Origin: Copromyces sp. CBS 386.78 | Lineage: Eukaryota > Ascomycota > Sordariomycetes > Sordariales > Sordariaceae | Reading direction: 5' to 3' | NCBI GenBank assembly: GCA_030685235.1 | Contig: MU839142.1 | Coordinates: 200,626 to 264,625 of the forward strand | DNA length: 64,000 nucleotides | Translations under genes and position numbers: made by a program | Notes under the pieces: model-generated | Databases searched by the model: none | Told to the model about the DNA's origin: nothing | What the model saw: only the letters and a program-made list of their open reading frames with translations | Part shown: one piece after another, positions 24,182 to 35,445 of the stretch | How positions within the stretch are numbered: position 1 is the first letter of the stretch | Layout: the number at the start of each line of letters is the position of its first letter

Positions 24182-25699
24182 CTAAACACTCCTCCCATGC
24201 CCCTTCCTAGCCATCAACATCTTCTCCACACTCGTCGCATCCATCGCCAACTCGGCCTCTTCCAGCGCCTGCACCGCAGCCTTTGACCCCCTCGCCACCA
24301 TATCTTTGTCATACGTCGCAAACGCTTCTTTCCTGTCCGCTCCACCGCTATCCCTAATTGCCAGCAAAGCCTGCACGTAATGATGCACATCAGTAACAGC
24401 ATGCTGGAACCCCTGTCCCCTCAAAATGAGCATCGGATGTCCCGCATCACCCGCGAGCGTCACCCTCCCGCCCCTGTTATCAAACGGTTGAGCGATCCAG
24501 GTGCCCATCTCGTCGATGAAGGCTTTGGTGTCGTCAGTGTCGTCTTCGGCGGGCGTCGAGTCGATGAGACACTGGAAGGAGGGGTGGAGGCCTTGCCAGG
24601 ATTGTTTGAGGTAGCGGACGGCGGCGGGGCCTTTGCGAGGGATGTCGATGTCGGGGGTGGTGGAGAGCGAGCCTTTCCAGACTTTGGTCCAGAAGATTGT
24701 GTGCTGGAGGGAAGAGGGCGGGGTGCCGGTTGTGTATTGGACTTGTGAGATGTCAGCTTGTCGTCTGTCTGTCTGCTTTTGTGCCATTCTATGTTTGTGT
24801 CATGAGATTTGTGGGCCAATCCGCGTTCCCGACACTTCGAGTTGGTGAACGTAACATGATATTATGTGGTATGACCAGAAAAGAAAGAAACATACCTCCA
24901 AACCCACCCACAGCCCCTCGACTCATCACCAAGCTCGTAACCGGATGCTTCTCCAGCGCCTTCCGCACCATCTCTCCATCATCTTGATAATCAACGATAC
25001 AAGTCCCAATCATGAACCCGCTCCTCGTCACCTTTGCCTTTTCCTCTCCGCCTTCTTGATTCGAAAACAGGATCTCCCGGACTTTGGAACTCGCCCCGTC
25101 CGTGCCGAGGACGTAATCCGCCCATACTTCCTCCTCTTCTTCCACCCCTTCTTCCCTTACCGCTTCCAAAGTGACCTTCACCTTATCCGGATTAGACTCA
25201 GTATCCAACCTAGTCACTTTCCGTCCCCACTGGATCTCTAACCCCTCGCTCAACACCTCCCGCAATCCCCGCCTGGTAATCCTTCTGCTGCCGGGCACTG
25301 CGCTCTTGAAGATCAGATCGCCTGTTTCGCCATTGTACATGGGCAGCGTCTCGGCCCACTCGTCAAAGTCGAGGTGGGGGTTACAGATGGCGCGGTCCAA
25401 GTTGGCGAGGATGGAGGGGGGAATGAGGGAGGAGAAGAGCGGGAGAGCCCAGTGGATGAGGATGGTCCAGTCGCGAGGGCGGGAGTTGAGGTGTGGTTCC
25501 GAGTCGTAGATTATGACTTGGAAGCCGTGCTGCGGGGTTTGTTAGCGGACCTGGGGAGAGGAATGGTTGCGAGGAGGTGGTGGAGGGTAAGATCCAGTCT
25601 ACTGACCTTTTTGAGAGCTTGAGCCGCAAGGAGGCCGGTGAGGCCGGCGCCGATGATAAAAATGGTCGGGTTCGGATTGAGATCTTGTGTCGCGGTCAT
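24182..25699 (-). CDS. FAD-dependent aromatic-type monooxygenase
   Basis: Exons 25699-25607, 25529-24896 and 24741-24182 give 428 aa. Introns are 77 and 154 nt with GTCAGT and GTATGT donors and CTAAC/CTGAC branches. The N-terminus has the dinucleotide-binding motif IFIIGAGLTGLLAAQAL (GxGxxG at 17-22). The middle has YVLGTDGASSKVR (DG motif) and the C-terminal part has TLAGDAGHPM (GD motif at 340-341) followed by GQGFQHAVTDVHHY. These three motifs define the PHBH/salicylate-hydroxylase-type flavoprotein monooxygenases, which use NAD(P)H and O2 to hydroxylate small, often aromatic, substrates. The substrate cannot be read from sequence. No signal peptide is seen. It could belong to a small metabolic locus with the methyltransferase, but nothing else in the surroundings supports that. 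Confidence 0.9.
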
Positions 25700-27490
25700 G
25701 TTTGCTGCTGATCGTTACCTACCTGCGGACGAGCTGTTCTGGTAATGGTATCAAGCGGGAATGCAAATGTGAAATTTGGCCAAAAAAGAAGAAAAGGCAA
25801 AGATCAACTTGGGGCAAGTACAAGCGAAGGTACGTCAACAGGTGAATGGGATATGGCTCCTTTTTGGAAGAATATCCCAACGGAATCAGAGCGGAGGAGG
25901 AAGAACCTTGGTGGCTACCTCCATATCTCCAGTCAGTCCTCTACCTAGCCTTGCTAGTCTCGGCACCACCAAGATAATTGATCTTTCCCACAAGACGCCC
26001 GAAAACCGACACACGAACCGATAGGAAGCAGAGGAGACGGTTCCGGTTCTGAAGTGGATCGCAATGATGGTGTGGTCGGGCTGTCGGCATATGATGGAGG
26101 GACTCCCACTTGGATTTGCCCCAGTCCATCCATCCTGCTGGAAATCCAATTTCCCATCATCATGGAGTTTCACAGCATTCCCGTCCGGTCGGTCGCCCAC
26201 CCATTGGGACCCATCGGGGAGGTTCCCTATGCCGACAGAACGGCACATATGGACACAAAGTCGGGTGCTCACTGACGATCTTGTTAGAAGCCACTTTCTG
26301 TCTGTCGGACAGCATTCCTAGCTATCGTTGTCGTATCCGAAGTGCCGGTATTTCCACCGTTGAACCGTTGTTCCCAGGACACCCAAAGCCAGCAATGAAA
26401 CAGGCAATCACTTGCACAGGTAATCGTGGTGGTGGCATCGCTTAAAGTTCATTGATCACTTGATGCACAGCGAAGTATGGAGGGGTAGTATCAAATTTCG
26501 CATTCGTCATTCAGTCGGTCGGAGCTACGGCACGTAATCTTCTAGTGTGTTACCGTATCCAGTTAGGACGCCGAACACATACCCTCGTCAGTTGAACGGT
26601 AATTGTCGTTTCATGTTGTTGATGTTCTCTCCGTGGTGATGCCGAAGTTCATGACAACGATGCTCGTCTGGGGTGGTGTTAGCTGTAGATTTATTGCGAT
26701 CAGATGCTCAGAGACGGGAATGGAAAGGAACAAAACGTTTATCGATGCTCCGGAATCCGGAGTCCACTGTTCCGTTGGTATGTGGAGAGGGTGTAAAATA
26801 CGAATACGTTGCAGTGGTAAGATACCGGGATTGGTAAGTGGTACGGTAACGATGGGAGTGTAATGTTGTTTGATATTGCAAGATGACGGGACGGGTTGTT
26901 GTCTGGGTATGGGCCAGTTGACCCGAATGACAGTGATGGTGAAAAGTTGGATGCCTTCACAGGGGAGCGAGGAAGACGATGGATGGGAAGCGAACACTGT
27001 CGGGACCGACGGGCGCATGCACCTGCCCGTAGACCTCACCATGACAATGCAGGCAGGAAGAAGGCACTCCCCGTTGCGGGAAAGAGGCCATCGCCAGTCT
27101 AGGAAAGAGGCCCTCGTAAAAAGGTAGGTGCGTAGAAGGAAGGAAGGAAGGCCATGGCCAGCCACAAGACCGATGACTGACCGATCCACCACCCGTTGGC
27201 TGGTTTCTTTGCCTCTCCAGAATCAAACATTCATCCTGACGTTTTGACATTCATCTTTCCAACTTTTCCCCTCAGTCAATGTCTGTCGAGCACTTGTCCC
27301 ACGGATACGACACCGTTTCGACTCCTCTGCATCCGCATCTGCTCGTCCCTTTCGTTTCAGTCATGTTCATTACTGCATCTTCTCTTCCGTCCAGACTACA
27401 AAACACCTTTCGGCCCACGCAGCCCTGAAGCACCATTCGTCATCATGCCTTCCCAAAACATCAAAACAAGCTACCCCTTGCTGGACCCAT
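25700..27490. other. Intergenic
   Basis: No supported gene. Overlapping frames on both strands at 26600-27250 lack motifs and introns. Confidence 0.5.
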
Positions 27491-28942
27491 TCACCAATCC
27501 CAGCACCAACCATGCATACTCTCGAGCGGTTCGGTCTCATACTCCTCCGGCACCGTCTCATCCTTATTCGAGATGGTCGCCTCCCACCTCTCCTGCGCCA
27601 GCCTACACCACCGAAAATGCTGTAAATACTCGTCCCTCGAGTACACTAGCTGCCTGTAAAAGCCCATTTTAAGCTTAGGATCGTTCCAAGCGCCCTCACG
27701 AATGTTCTCTTCCGGGTAATGGACTGCTCGTGAGGCAAGGAGGCAGCCCCAACATATGTGGCTGGAGGGTCCGGAATGAACATGTTGAGTGGCATCTGAT
27801 GGGGAGCTGGGAGTCGGGTATGGCAAAGCAATGGCCATATACTGAAACAGGATAAAGGTGAGGGACTCATCAAGCTCCATGTCGGCACGGGGTGGTGTTA
27901 AGCCGGCGAATTTGGCGAGCCTCTCGTTTATGTTGGTAAAGTCGGGTGGTAAGTGAATCGTTACTTCACTCTTGATCGTTACTTCAAACTTGGGTTTCCC
28001 TTCCCTTTTGCTCTTGGTGGTGTATCTCTCGGTGGTGTATTCGACTTCAAATTCCAGTGCATGAGGTAATCGGAGGAAGGCATCATCTGGTCCAGCTTTG
28101 ATGAGGATTTTCTTGCTGATGTAGCTTCCTTTTGCCTCTTCCTCCTCCTCTACCACCTCAATCCAATCAAGCTCACCATCGTCAAGCCACACCCGCGGAA
28201 TTACCAACCTCCTTCCGGGAAACACATTCCCTCCCGTCAAACACGCCCAACATCTCCTCTGGCCTGTTAGAAGCAACACAAACAGCCCAGGAATGGCACC
28301 ATTTGTACATCCTTCACAGAGATGATGCGTCACTCCTCCCCTCCATAGCTGCTGCTGCTCCACCATCAACTTCTTCAACATCGCCAGAGTCCAAAACCTC
28401 GCCGCCCCCGTACGAAGCAAAACCGCCAACGCACCGGGCGCGTACTCAAGGGCGAATTGCACCTCTCTCAATGAGGATACCAAGGTCGATAATCGGCGGG
28501 ACGAGTGTTTGAGAGCCCATAGCGTGGAGATGGTGAAACGCTCGCAGATATTGTGAAAAAGCTCGTAGGGGAGCGACTCGAGACTCGCGCGATTGGTAAC
28601 GGCATGAGTTCCGAGTTGGACATCCTTCAAAACATCTACGCGTTCCATCCCCAACGACAACGACCTCCTCAAATCCCCCACCGCCTCGTCCGTCGCACTC
28701 AGCACGTTCTTCAAATACCACTCCGGCGGGTAAGTAACCACCCTCAGCAATTTATCCCTGTCGATCTTTGCCAGCTTGTCCAGCGCGTACGGCTCCTTGG
28801 AGCGCACAACTTCCGGCAGCTTTGAGCCTTGAATGTATGCGGCCTCGGCATCGGAGGAGAAACGGTCGATTATGGGTGGGGCGCGCCGATACCAGGTGGG
28901 GAGGACGCGAAAGATGAGTTCGTTCCCGGCTTGGGTTGGCAT
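27491..28942 (-). CDS. F-box-type protein with two CxxC clusters
   Basis: A single exon of 483 aa starts at MPTQAGNELIFRVLP; the upstream open extension begins with TTG and is not used. Around residues 128-165 the sequence LESLPYELFHNICERFTISTLWALKHSSRRL fits an F-box, the element that binds Skp1 in SCF ubiquitin ligases. Further on, CEGC...CWAC and a later HICWGC...H arrangement look like metal-binding clusters that recur in fungal F-box-like proteins of unknown target. A Tyr/Trp-rich C-terminus ends in HGWCWDW. The function beyond a probable adaptor role is unknown. Confidence 0.75.
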   Translation of the reverse strand: MPTQAGNELIFRVLPTWYRRAPPIIDRFSSDAEAAYIQGSKLPEVVRSKEPYALDKLAKIDRDKLLRVVTYPPEWYLKNVLSATDEAVGDLRRSLSLGMERVDVLKDVQLGTHAVTNRASLESLPYELFHNICERFTISTLWALKHSSRRLSTLVSSLREVQFALEYAPGALAVLLRTGAARFWTLAMLKKLMVEQQQLWRGGVTHHLCEGCTNGAIPGLFVLLLTGQRRCWACLTGGNVFPGRRLVIPRVWLDDGELDWIEVVEEEEEAKGSYISKKILIKAGPDDAFLRLPHALEFEVEYTTERYTTKSKREGKPKFEVTIKSEVTIHLPPDFTNINERLAKFAGLTPPRADMELDESLTFILFQYMAIALPYPTPSSPSDATQHVHSGPSSHICWGCLLASRAVHYPEENIREGAWNDPKLKMGFYRQLVYSRDEYLQHFRWCRLAQERWEATISNKDETVPEEYETEPLESMHGWCWDW

Positions 28943-29258
28943 TGTAACTGGTTTGAAACTTTGAGAGCAAGGGAGGAATGGCTCCAGGTGGTATGACGGG
29001 AAAGGAGGTGTCGAGGAGGAAAACCGCTGAGGGGATGACAGTTTGGTTATACATGGAGTCAAGGGGTATCCATTCAGCAGCAGCTGACGACTATTGCAAC
29101 TCGTCGGGGTTGAAACTAGATCTTTAGGCAAGGTGATAGTTGATTAGGAAGAAACTATTGAAAGGAGGAAACCCCAAGAACCCAGGTATTAATACCCCTC
29201 ATTGCTAGGCGCACAGCGCACCTTCCTAGTTCCTACTATCTACCGTTCCCACATTTAA

Positions 29259-29318
29259 ATGCCTGCCCTGATTTCCCTAGAACCTAAAAACGGATGGATG
29301 CCCCGAGTCGATACGGTA
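29259..29318. repeat. Relic of a MITE end
   Basis: This stretch of about 60 bp, TGCC(TGCCC)TGATTTCC through GAGTCGATACGGTA, matches the right inverted end of the element at 29691-29760 in the same orientation, with small insertions. No matching left end was found upstream. Confidence 0.6.
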
Positions 29319-29433
29319 TAACTAGAAATCGGGAGAGGTGCTGAGTAACGACCAAGGTGAGTAAGATGAGGGGTTCGCTGACATTATGTACGTCTGAGCT
29401 CCAACCGAAGTTGCGTTCCATCCGTTACCAACC

Positions 29434-29760
29434 TACCGTATAGACTCGGGGCATCCGGTTTTAGGTTCCAAGGAAATCAGGCATAGTCTGCAAGCATACT
29501 GCAACATTCATGCTCACCAGAAATTGTATGCAAGACGGTGATTTTCAATGTCCCTACCCTCCAGCTCGCTGTCTTTATTAGGGATTTAGGGGGGAAAAGA
29601 CATGGCACCAGAAGAATCGAATTTACAGTGCTCCGGGCTCTCCAGCTGTCTCCCCCACTCTTTTTCCCGGGCATGAAAAGCACATATTCGTGCAGTGTGC
29701 TTACAGATTCTGCCTGATTTCCTTGGAACCTAAAACCGGATGCCACGAGTCTATACGGTA
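29434..29760. mobile_element. 327-bp MITE with 70-bp terminal inverted repeats and TA target site
   Basis: Left end 29434-29503 and right end 29691-29760 are reverse complements over 70 bp with only about five mismatches, mostly transitions. The outermost bases are TA followed by CCGTATAGACTCG, so the element is flanked by TA on both sides, as Tc1/mariner-type insertions are. The 187-bp interior has no coding capacity. It must have been moved by a transposase encoded elsewhere. Confidence 0.8.
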
Positions 29761-30043
29761 CCGGTACTCATACTGGGTTCTTGCATTTGTCTAGAAAAAA
29801 AAATGCGGCTGTGTTTGCGCTCGAGGGTATGGTACTATTTGCATGTGACAGAGTGCCAAACGCATCACGAAACCCCGAAAAACCCACTTCTGTGAACGTC
29901 GGTCGGGCTTAGGGTACGTACCTAGGTAGGTAGGCAGGTAGGCAGGTAAGTAGTCCAGCTGAGAGGTTAGAGGTGAGAGCTGAGTGAGAGTCGCATACAT
30001 TGCATAATTCATTCACAAAGGTAAGGTAAGTGACTGTCAGCCG

Positions 30044-30200
30044 ACTAGCGACTGCCGACTGCCCACTGCCCACTGCCGACTGCCCACTGCCGACTGCCCA
30101 CTGCCCACTGCCCACTGCCCACTGCCCACTGCCGACTGCCCACTGCCCACTGCCCACTGCCCACTGCCCACTCACTGCCCACTCACTGCCCACTCACTAT
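30044..30200. repeat. Heptamer minisatellite (CCCACTG)n
   Basis: About 21 tandem 7-bp units, mostly CCCACTG with interspersed CCGACTG variants and two longer CCCACTCACTG units at the right end. Since 7 is not a multiple of 3, the array is open in several frames on both strands and produces false repetitive open frames. Confidence 0.9.
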
Positions 30201-31012
30201 TATGCAGTAGAAAAGAATGTATTCACATTATGCCTTTTACTTTCTGATCACCTCTGTCTGAACCTGACTGATACCTTAAGTCGGCTGGTACTCCCTTTCC
30301 CACGGCGTCCCACGGCGTCTCACAGTGCGTACCTAGATGGCTATGAAGATTTGCAGAAAACTCCAACAGGTAAGGTGAGGTGATACAGCGGACCTCGGAA
30401 CATCAAACAAGGCACCCGGCATCGCATCGCATCGGCATGCCTCCTGTCCTGATCCGAGCACCGAGCCACCGAGCCACGCCATAACCATACCGACCTAACC
30501 ACATTCTTTCTCTGTATGTACGGGATGCCCCTGGCGCGTGACAAAAGCGGGTCCCGCCCGGCAGGAACGCATTTGGGGTTGTCCGAGTCCGAGTCCGGGC
30601 TCGTTTTTGGGGGTTGGCCGGTATCCGAGTACCTACCTTAGGTACCGGTCGCCAGAGGAGAGGGGAGGATTGTTTGTAAGCTGAGCTGGCATGCCGCGCG
30701 GTAACGTTCTTTGTCGTGGGCTGTGTCCGAGGAGGGACGGATTCTTTGTAAGCCAGCATACCTACCTACCTACCTACCTACCTCTACCGGTGGAGGTGAC
30801 CTCTGTGTTGCTTTCTGGGTAGAGGGTGATATATCATCTCCCCGATCTCTTGTCTTGTCTTGTTTTTCCAACTGAACTGGTAGAGTATACCTCGGCATCC
30901 CCTCACAAACCCATCTGGAACATCCCGACTTTAGTTATAATAGCCCACCCAACCATTAACTCGCATTCGACAAGTCCATCACCAGTCACCACCACCAAGC
31001 CTCAACAGCAAA

Positions 31013-32185
31013 ATGTCCCCCTCCAAGACCAACGACAACACCTCGCCCTCGCCCTCGCCCTCGCCCTCCGCCTCCAAGATCACCCTCACCAACCCCTCCA
31101 TCCCCTTGGACTCCCTCATCCTCGTAACAGGCTGCAACGGCCTCATAGCCTCTCACGTTGCCGACCAGCTTTTATCAGCCGGCTACCGCGTCCGAGGCAC
31201 CGTTCGCGCCGCCTCCAAGACTTCCTACCTCAACACCCTCTACTCTTCCCGCCACGGTGACGACCCCAAAAAATTCGAACTGTACGAGATCCCCGACGTC
31301 ACGACCCCCCACGCCTGGGACTCCGCCGTCAGGGGCGTAGCGGGCATCGTGCACTGCGTTGGAGCCACGGACCTGACTACCCAGGACCCCGATGGCGCTG
31401 CCAAAAAAGAGCTAGAGTGGCAGGTTGGGTTATTGGAGGCAGCCAAGCGGACTGCTGGAACCGTCAAGAGTTTCGTCTTTACTTCTTCGGCATGGGCCGT
31501 CTGGACACCTGATTCCTCCAAGAAGGCCGTGGTACTGACAGAGAAAAGTTGGAACGAGGAGGCCATCGCCCTGGCGAGAGACAAGAAGGTTGATCCCAAG
31601 ACGAAAGGAATGGCGGGATTCATGGCGCTCAAGACGCTTGTTGAGCAAGGCGTTTGGGAGTGGGTTCACCGCGAAAACCCCCCGTTCCGGTTCAACACCG
31701 TTCTGCTCGATACCGTTCTTGGAGCGTGTCTGGATCCGGTGCACCAAGGGATCCCGAGCACACCCGGTATGGTGCATTGGATCTGGGAGAACAAGCACAT
31801 GGCTATTATCGACTTGATGGAGCCGCAGTGGTTTGTGGATTGCGTGGATATGGCCAAGGTGTATGTGGCTGCGCTGGCGTCGTCGAGCCCAAAGGTCGAT
31901 AGGGAACGGTTGTTTGCTTTTGGTGCGAGGTATAGCTTCAAGGAGGTGGCGAGGTTGTTGGGGGAGATGTTTCCAGAGCGGAAGGGGGGGTTGGGAAAGC
32001 CGAAGACGGAAGGGTGGGATCAGACCGAGGTGCCGAATCAGAGGGCCGAGGAGCTGTTGAAGAGCGTCGGACAGAAGCAGGGCTGGACGAGCTTGGAGGA
32101 GAGTGTGAGGGCGAATGCGGAGAGTATTTTGGTGTTGGAGAGGGAGGGTGTCAAGGATGTGCCCAAGAGTGCGTATGCGAGCTAG
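31013..32185 (+). CDS. Extended SDR, dihydroflavonol/aldehyde-reductase-like, with Phe at the catalytic Tyr position
   Basis: A single exon of 390 aa. After a Ser/Pro repeat the Rossmann motif LVTGCNGLIASHVADQLL (about 43-60) binds NAD(P). VRGTVRAASK and the GIVHCVGATD strand match the DFR/Gre2-like group of extended short-chain dehydrogenases. The active-site segment is unusual: the YxxxK motif reads GFMALKTL, i.e. F203 and K207, so the proton-donating Tyr is replaced by Phe while Lys is kept. The usual Ser appears in FTSSAWAVW. The protein may be an inactive homologue or use another residue. The downstream dynactin gene is convergent, 217 bp away. Confidence 0.85.
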   Translation: MSPSKTNDNTSPSPSPSPSASKITLTNPSIPLDSLILVTGCNGLIASHVADQLLSAGYRVRGTVRAASKTSYLNTLYSSRHGDDPKKFELYEIPDVTTPHAWDSAVRGVAGIVHCVGATDLTTQDPDGAAKKELEWQVGLLEAAKRTAGTVKSFVFTSSAWAVWTPDSSKKAVVLTEKSWNEEAIALARDKKVDPKTKGMAGFMALKTLVEQGVWEWVHRENPPFRFNTVLLDTVLGACLDPVHQGIPSTPGMVHWIWENKHMAIIDLMEPQWFVDCVDMAKVYVAALASSSPKVDRERLFAFGARYSFKEVARLLGEMFPERKGGLGKPKTEGWDQTEVPNQRAEELLKSVGQKQGWTSLEESVRANAESILVLEREGVKDVPKSAYAS

Positions 32186-32402
32186 GCGAGGGAGAGGATG
32201 GTGTTAATGAGGAGTGAGAAGGTTGGGTATATAGGGTGATACGTACGATAGCTTGGTCCAATGCTTGAACACCCAAGTATGCGATACGCCTGACCTCTCT
32301 GCCTCCAAGACGTGCGCCGGTATGACGTGAGGCCGATCTTTCTCTCGAGGATTTGTTACACCTTGTAGCACGAAGCTCCAAGGGCGACCGTCCAGTCCGA
32401 CT

Positions 32403-33090
32403 TCAAGACGTCGTCGGCTGGGGATTATTCCCCACCGTCTTGTAGAGATCTCTCAACTCGAACGCCTCAATGCCACCCTCTGGGATCTCGCCAATGATAC
32501 GCGCCGGTTGGCCAGCAACGATGCTGAAGCTAGGAATGACCATATTCGGGGGAACAAGTGAGCCGTCGAGGACTTTGACGTAGTCTTTGATGATGGCAAA
32601 CTCGCCAATGACGACCTTGGCGCCAATGTGGACGTGGTTGCCGATCTGAGCAGCTTGGACGACGGTACCGGGGCCGACGAAGACGTGGTCGCCTAGGCGG
32701 AGGGGCATGAATGTGAAGACTCTGCGCACGCACGCAGTCTATCGTCAGTACACTATATCAATGATAGAGAAGAGAGTGGCAGAGGGAAAGGTAACTTGAA
32801 GGCAAACAAACATACCCCTTGTACATCCTCCCCGGCGGCCTTAGCACACATCCCTTGCTCAAGAAACAATAACGGCCAATGGCAACGGCAGTGTTGTTGG
32901 CTGGACCACCGGACGCGGACTGGGCGGGTGGAATTGTCCTCGCGAGGTCTCCTCGGATCATGACGTCGGGCTGGATGACTGTCTTGCCGCCGAGCATGAT
33001 GTTTTGGGTGCCGACCAAGGTGGCTTTGCGGGCGACTTTGTTGCCGGTGTCGGTCTCGATGTATTCTCCTCTGGGTGGTCGTCGCGACAT
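32403..33090 (-). CDS. ro-12: Dynactin subunit p25 (DCTN5 type)
   Basis: Exon 1 33090-32816 and exon 2 32721-32403 give 197 aa. The 94-nt intron has GTATGT, CTGAC and GCAG; joining gives RMYKGVFTFMPLRLGDHVFVGPG. The protein is a left-handed beta-helix of hexapeptide repeats (IMLGGKTVIQPDVMIRGD, GNHVHIGAKVVIGEFAIIKD). It is part of the pointed-end complex of dynactin, which links dynein to membranous cargo such as early endosomes. The insertion TIPPAQSASGGPANN inside the helix is typical of fungal p25. From memory the Neurospora gene is called ro-12; I am sure of the protein, less of the locus name. Confidence 0.95.
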
Positions 33091-33854
33091 GACTGCGGTT
33101 GTCTGGTGCTCTGTCTGTCTGTTTGGTGTTCTGTCGTTTGTGATGGGTTGTTTGGTGTTTGGTGTTTTGTAAACGATCATTCTTTCTTTTCAATCAGGCA
33201 GAGGGCACCTTGACGGTTTGGCCTTGACACTTTCCTGTGATTGGTCGACCATGCAAGGCCAGCTGGAGGAGCTTGGGCCACTCATTGCGGACCACACGGC
33301 GGACACAGGCGGGGTCCCCTGAAGAAGCGCTGAAGCTGATCCGCTGTCGATTCGCTATCGTCAGTTCCGCGTCTTCCACTCGTTGCTCTTGGTTCTTCAC
33401 CAGGTACCGTATCAGCGGCCTTGAAGCCCAACAGGCCAGCCATGTCATGGATCTGGATCTCGACCAGACCTGCGGTGAGCGAATGGAGTCGGAGAACTCT
33501 AGAATCGCCTCAGTTTTGATCATCACCCCATGTCCCTGTCTTGATGTTTTTGGGATTAATATCTTTGTTGATTCCCTTTCATCTTTCTGGCTGATTGTTG
33601 ACAGTTGACCTTGTTGTTGTAAACAACCCCTGAATGCCTTCATTCCCATCATCATCATCATCAAAGTCAACAATCACCAGTACCATGTCCGCCACCCAGA
33701 ACCTCAACCAGTCCCCTCAGCCAAGCTCCTCCGCCTCCCTCTACCTCTTCAACATCTCCCACCCCTCTCGACCATCAACCACCACCACCACCACCACAAC
33801 CGCCATCGACGAACCTCCCCCCGCCGTAATCCACCAATCCCGCCTCCGCGTCCT
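33091..33854. other. Intergenic
   Basis: No gene supported. (ACC)n/(ATC)n-type simple sequence at 33644-33662 and 33778-33802 opens spurious frames. Confidence 0.5.
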
Positions 33855-34440
33855 TCACTGGCTCTTCAACCTCTCCCAAACCGACGCATCATACCCGTCC
33901 ATCCACTCGACATACTCCGGTCCCGCGTTCGCCCACCCCTTGATCCCCTCGAACAGAGCCAAGCTCTGAATCGAACTGTCCCCCATCTTCAGGAGATAAT
34001 CAGACAGCCAGCGAGCGCCGCGGCTGCCGCGCCCCGTTGAAGAGCCGCAGTAGAAGATGACCTTTTTTAGCCCGGCTGCTTTGAACATGGCGTAGACGGT
34101 CGGAAGAGTCGGGTATAGTGATTGCGCGGGCAGGTTGAGGGAGCCGCGGATTGTGCCGCCCTGGAAAAATATAGTAAGGGGTCTTGGCGTTAGCGAGCTG
34201 GAACTCGACTCGAGCTGACTGACCGCTGGGAGAGGGGACGAGGGGGGCGGGGGCTATACGAACCTCGAAATCGTTCCTTCGCAAATCGACCAAGACGAAA
34301 TCTTTGCCAATGACTTCACCCGTCGAACCCTTGAGCATCTCCCGCACTTCTGCGCGCGAGATGTTCATCAGGTCGGATTGAGGCTCGGGGAAGGCGGCGT
34401 ACCATGGCGCCGCGGGCTTGGTTTCGGTCTCTGCTGACAT
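33855..34440 (-). CDS. Cdc25/Acr2-like rhodanese-domain phosphatase
   Basis: Exon 1 34440-34264 and exon 2 34160-33855 give 160 aa. The 103-nt intron starts with the less common GTTCGT donor, has a GCTAACG branch and ends TCCAG; phase-0 joining gives RRNDFEGGTIRGSLNLPAQS. The C-terminal rhodanese loop YCGSSTGRGSRGARW has the C-x5-R anion pocket (C97 to R103). This is the small Ibp1/Acr2/Cdc25-like family, which includes phosphatases and arsenate reductases in yeasts. Whether this copy acts on arsenate or phosphoprotein cannot be decided from sequence. It is compact and soluble, with no targeting signal. Confidence 0.88.
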
Positions 34441-35445
34441 TGTTGCGGTGGTGGCCTCAGATCGAGATGTCTTGTGGTTGAGAATGGAGGTTACACTGCC
34501 GTCGTGGAAGATGGAAGCTGTTGAGGGGCAACACAAACATCACGCAGCGAGGATCCGCCATCCTTGTAATGGCGGTTTAGTCACCAGGACGTCTTCTGAT
34601 TGGTCAATCGAGGGGACATGCCGAGGATGCCCGATGTTTGTCCGGAATCATCCTGGCTTCCTTTCCAGGAACTAAAGTCAAAACACCACGGTTCATGATA
34701 CACTACGAGTTGCCGAAATCAACACACCGCGAAAAACTCTCCTGCGACTCGGCAAATGGCTTGTCGAGGTAAATGTCGAGGACTCATACTCATGCGAAGT
34801 TGCCCGTCGAGACTCTCGTCCTATCCAACGGCTCACAGTAACCCTTCGGTGGCTCACCTTTCCGGTTTGGCTCCCCCGCTGAGTCGTCCGAACCTGGCAG
34901 GAAGCTGCTTTAATGGTCCCCAACGGCTGTAATGGCAAACTCTGGAAGACGAAGAGGAGCATAGGACGGAGAGTTGAAGGTCTGAAAGTGAAGCGCTTGG
35001 GCTGGAGAAGGAAAGGGTAGCAACAAAGGGTCAGAAGATGTTGGCTAACAACACACAAGTCTGCCTCGGTGGCCATCAGGTCTGTTCAATTGCGTGGCCG
35101 ACCGATGTCAACTTGTCAACTTGTCAGAACAGTCTTGCGTTTGTGGCAAGCGGGAATGGTAATATCGACCCGGACAACAAGCGTGGCGTTGACGACCATC
35201 TCATACGGTTTCTATCTATCTTACTCTTGCTGCATACCAGCTCTCGTACGACATGCTACACTCTCTGGACCGGGAACAATCACCGTTAGCCGCGAATTTC
35301 AACTACACCCTTTTACCCCTCTCTTTTTCCTGCGTATCATTTGCTCCTCACACTTGCACGACGATCTTCTCATGATTAATCCACAAGTTTCATCTTCATC
35401 CAGCCTCTCGCAACCTTCATCACGGCACGACACGACCAACCAACC
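34441..35445. other. Intergenic
   Basis: No gene recognised apart from the small relic that begins at 35446. Confidence 0.5.

Larger units (their letters stand above)
28943..31012. other. Intergenic, repeat-rich
   Basis: No gene seen. It contains a solitary TIR relic (29259-29318), a complete MITE (29434-29760), a heptamer minisatellite (30044-30200) and (ACCT)n at about 30759-30783. Confidence 0.6.

Noticed and set aside
27196..27672. 158-codon plus-strand frame
   Set aside because: It overlaps the end of the F-box gene and has the C/T-rich composition of a leader, not of a protein.
29909..30383. Repetitive open frames (Val-Gly-Ser-Gly-Gln-Trp and Leu-Pro-Thr-Ala types)
   Set aside because: They are produced by the 7-bp minisatellite, which is open in several frames.
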